Shown: piece after piece, positions 61,380 to 64,000 of the stretch
Layout: each line of letters opens with the position of its first letter
How positions within the stretch are numbered: position 1 is the first letter of the stretch
NCBI GenBank assembly: GCA_039654915.1
Contig: CM077600.1
Span: 35,328,492 to 35,392,491 of the forward strand
DNA from: Aquilaria yunnanensis
Taxonomy: Eukaryota; Streptophyta; Magnoliopsida; Malvales; Thymelaeaceae
DNA length: 64,000 bases
Reading direction: 5' to 3'
Translations under genes and position numbers: made by a program
The notes under the pieces: generated by a model
Seen by the model: the letters and a program-made list of their open reading frames with translations, nothing else
What the model was told of the DNA's origin: nothing
Databases searched by the model: none

Positions 61380-61767
61380 ACTTAAGGCGCATTTTGACAC
61401 CTCTGGTCCACCAACACCTGGACGTTGGAAATTAACCAACGGTCAAGCCCATTGGTATTTACCAACGGCTATGACCGTTGGAAAAAGGCTAAGGTTTAAT
61501 TACATTATTACCAACGGTTAAGCCGTTGGTAAAAAAGCTCACTAAATCAGACCCATTTCCAAGTCCAAGTCCACCAATGTGTGCACGTTGGACATTTGAC
61601 CAACAGTCAAGCCCATTGGTATTTACCAACGGTTAGTCCGTTGGAAAAAAATGTACAATACATTTTTTTTCTTTACCAAAACGTGCACATTGGAATAAAT
61701 ATACCAATGGTCGTGCTCGTTGGTATTTACCAACGGCTAGTTGGTAAATCTCCATTTTTTAGTAGTG
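61380..61767. mobile_element. CACTA-type element, right-terminal fragment
   Basis: Ends TTTTTTAGTAGTG, the inverse of the CACTACTAAAAAA terminus at 63756. Upstream are repeated palindromic phrases built on CCAACGG...CCGTTGG (for example at 61500-61530, 61620-61645 and 61720-61740), the subterminal repeats typical of this superfamily. I find no matching left end, so it is a fragment or a highly diverged small element. Confidence 0.65.
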
Positions 61768-62244
61768 TCATGCTGCAAATCAACCAAATAATATATTCTC
61801 TATTAGACCGAAATTGACCTAGAAATTTCCAGGAGATGATGCACTTGGTCCCTTAATTTTTATAGCATCTTAGAGTGGTCCTTTAATACTATAGTAAGAC
61901 AGTAAACAAAGTGTGACATATTTTTTTCATCTCTTGGATTGCCTATTTCTTGTTTCTCTATTGAACGAGAAGTGGCTAGCTACCTAAGGATTTGGTAATG
62001 ATACGTTTTGTGGGATATTAGTTATCAAATCTTGTTATATAGATTGGCTACTCTAAATAATCCTATATATCTATATCATAGTTAGTGATATACATCTAAC
62101 GACTATACGTATACAGAAAACCGACCCATTGCCATACAAAGGTGAAAATAAGTCGAGGTATCAATACCATGGGCAAGAGCAAACAAAATTTTTTCAATAA
62201 CTAGGAGAACTAAGGTACTGATTCTAAAGCTGGAGAGACTTTTC
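61768..62244. other. Intergenic DNA
   Basis: No gene or element recognised. Confidence 0.5.
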
Positions 62245-63755
62245 TAGAGATGACAGTCGGGTGGGTAAAATCCATCACCCATGGATAACCGGCCGTGACG
62301 GATGGGTAAATGGGCAAAAATGCCTGCGACGGGAGTGGACATGGGCATCAATTTCTACTCGTCTCACGCGTACAGGCGGGTAGTGGGTAGAGAGTATCCA
62401 TCACGGCCAAATCCGCTCCGTCTACCCGTGATACCCACCAAACATTAAAATACCTATATTGCCTTAAAAGTAATAACAATACTTACCCGAGTAACCCGAC
62501 CCTGTCACCTCTCTCAGCCTTTCTTCTCTCCATCAGCCGTCTGAGAGCCTAAGAGTCTGAGACCAAACCTGTTTTGTGACTTTTGTCCTTCAGGCTTCAG
62601 CATCTATCCCGAATCCCCCATTCCCTTAAACCTCGCCTTCACTTCAGTATTCAGCCGTCCAAATTGAAGGTCTCGCCAATCGCGACTCTCGCCAATCACG
62701 AACTCACGGCATCGCCGTCTCAATTCCAATCATGACTCACGGACTCACGGCGTATCAATTGCAGCCTTCGCATAATCGCATCCTCGAATCGGTGCGTCAT
62801 CCATTCTCAGCGACACAACGACAGTGGATCTGAGTGACGGACTTGCGGAGTCGATTGCTGGTTTGAGCGACGGTGAATTTGAGTGACACGTCTGTTGACA
62901 TTGGGCCTGAGTGACGACTGATGACAGCGGTGCGATTCGTGCGACGGTGAGTCATTCCAAGTCTAATTGTCTCTTCACAGGTCTAGGTGTCTGAATTTTT
63001 CTCTGTTGATTTCGTTAGTTTGATTTCAAAATTCGCCAAGCGATACAATTAGAAGCACGAGCTTATTGGATTATCTGTGATTATAGTTTGTTATTTTGTT
63101 AGTTTGTGATCATAGTTGTTTACTGGGACTCAAACCCAATTATTACATAGGATTATCAATTGTTTACGGAGGGTGTAAATTATATACTAGTACGCATATA
63201 CAAATTTAGTTACTTGTTAATTAGCTACTCTCATTTGTCAATAAACCGCATATGTACATTAATTGCTAAGGATATTTGGAGTAATCACATAAATATTATT
63301 GGTGATCAGTGCTCGGAAGAAATCCACCGAACCAAGGATTATTGACCAAATGATTTTGTCTTTTGTTCATCTGTTCAAGAATTAAATTTGTAGAATATGT
63401 ATCTATTTATTCATCTGTTCAAGAATTGAATTTGTTCATCTGTTCAAGAATTGAATTTGTAGAAATCCACCTTGTGTTCATCTATTCAAAAATTGAATTT
63501 GTAGAATATGTATATATTTATTCATATGGAAACATGTTGAGTGAAATGTCACCTCCATCTCAAGCTTCAGAACATCATCTTAAGACTAGAACTTCCACCC
63601 CTCAAGGATCCACACATCAAACACAAAGAGAATCTGCTACTCAAGTTTCGATACAAGGGACAACTTCACCTTCTACAAATCCTGAGCAACCCGAGACTTC
63701 AAGAGAATCTACTGCCACTTCTAGCCCTTTTAAGGCTAAAGAAATGCTTGAGTTG
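62245..63755 (+). mobile_element. 5' part of an Ac-like hAT element with truncated transposase N-terminus
   Basis: Starts TAGAGATGACA, a hAT terminus like that at 49401, followed by GGGTGGGTA / TACCCACC-rich subterminal sequence and a GC-richer leader. Further in, tandem phrases (ttcatctgttcaagaattgaa, shown in part) occur at 63366-63500. The frame from 63547 reads a Ser/Thr/Gln-rich N-terminus (MSPPSQASEHHLKTRTSTPQ) ending FKAKE, like the disordered leader of Ac/hAT transposases. The DNA-binding and catalytic domains are absent because a CACTA element begins at 63756. Confidence 0.55.
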
Positions 63756-64000
63756 CACTACTAAAAAACCTTAATTTTCCAATGGCCTAAATTTCCAACG
63801 GTCTAACCGTTGGAAAGTTCCAACTGCCACAACCGTTGGAGGCTAGAGGAAACATTTTCCAACGGCTTAGCCGTTGGAAAAATTAGGACATAAAAAATAT
63901 GTTTTATAAATATCATTTCCAACGGCTAAAACCGTTGGAAAATATATAGGATAAGTGAAAACCAGTAAAAATTCTTTAAAGTATAAAGGGTGCAATATTT
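63756..64000 (+). mobile_element. CACTA-type element, left terminus (runs off the window)
   Basis: Starts CACTACTAAAAAACC and carries at least four palindromic subterminal repeats of the form CCAACGGyyy..rCCGTTGG (near 63796, 63830, 63860 and 63918). The flanking trinucleotide is TTG. It interrupts the hAT transposase frame. The other end is outside the window. Confidence 0.8.

Noticed and set aside
61767..63756. Interval considered as one CACTA element between the two terminal repeats
   Set aside because: The termini face away from each other (…AGTAGTG then CACTACT…), so the interval lies outside both elements.

Overview
The window reads as nuclear DNA of a flowering plant, most likely a eudicot. 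It is AT-rich, genes are far apart and split by short introns, and most of the rest is transposon debris. Telomere-type CCCTAAA heptamers occur as a degenerate interstitial array. I cannot name the species. Nothing looks prokaryotic or organellar.

Four genes can be reconstructed with intact reading frames across all exon junctions. (1) A 12-oxophytodienoate reductase (OPR, class I, 378 aa, five exons) on the minus strand at 11990-14116. (2) An AIG1/IAN (GIMAP-type) GTPase (333 aa, five exons) on the minus strand at 31850-33331. (3) UPF3, a nonsense-mediated decay factor (488 aa, eleven coding exons), on the plus strand at 39941-44433, with an overlapping short uORF and an apparent 3' UTR intron. 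(4) An adenylate kinase close to plant chloroplast AMK2 (218 aa, six exons), on the plus strand at 58556-61009. The AIG1 gene is the surviving member of a three-copy tandem array whose other two copies (26692-28575 and 29940-31390) are broken.

Layout: 1-5300 is AT-rich with a possible decayed gene. 5.3-9.0 kb is a satellite block: telomere-like arrays, a duplicated AT-rich spacer, and about 1.85 kb of a 21-bp minisatellite. 10.4-15.0 kb is OPR bracketed by two MITEs of one family. 15.1-24.3 kb is a dead Tekay/Del-like chromovirus followed by a second LTR and leader, abutting a dead Ty1/copia element (24.3-26.7 kb). 26.7-34 kb is the AIG1 array with hAT and CACTA insertions. 34.9-36.4 kb holds a long-TIR Mutator-like element and a LINE relic. 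36.4-39.8 kb is plain intergenic sequence. 39.9-46.2 kb is UPF3. 46.3-58.1 kb is a nest of Mutator-like, hAT and solo-LTR insertions, several with exact target-site duplications. 58.5-61.0 kb is adenylate kinase. 61.4-64.0 kb carries CACTA ends and the 5' part of an Ac-like hAT element.

The four genes do not form a functional cluster: jasmonate-type lipid metabolism, a defence-associated GTPase, RNA surveillance and nucleotide homeostasis are unrelated neighbours. I saw no convincing new multi-gene system. The most interesting signals are the UPF3 regulatory architecture, the nested insertion record with readable target duplications, the OPR 3' flank relic beside the AIG1 array, and the satellite that seems to grade out of telomere-like sequence.
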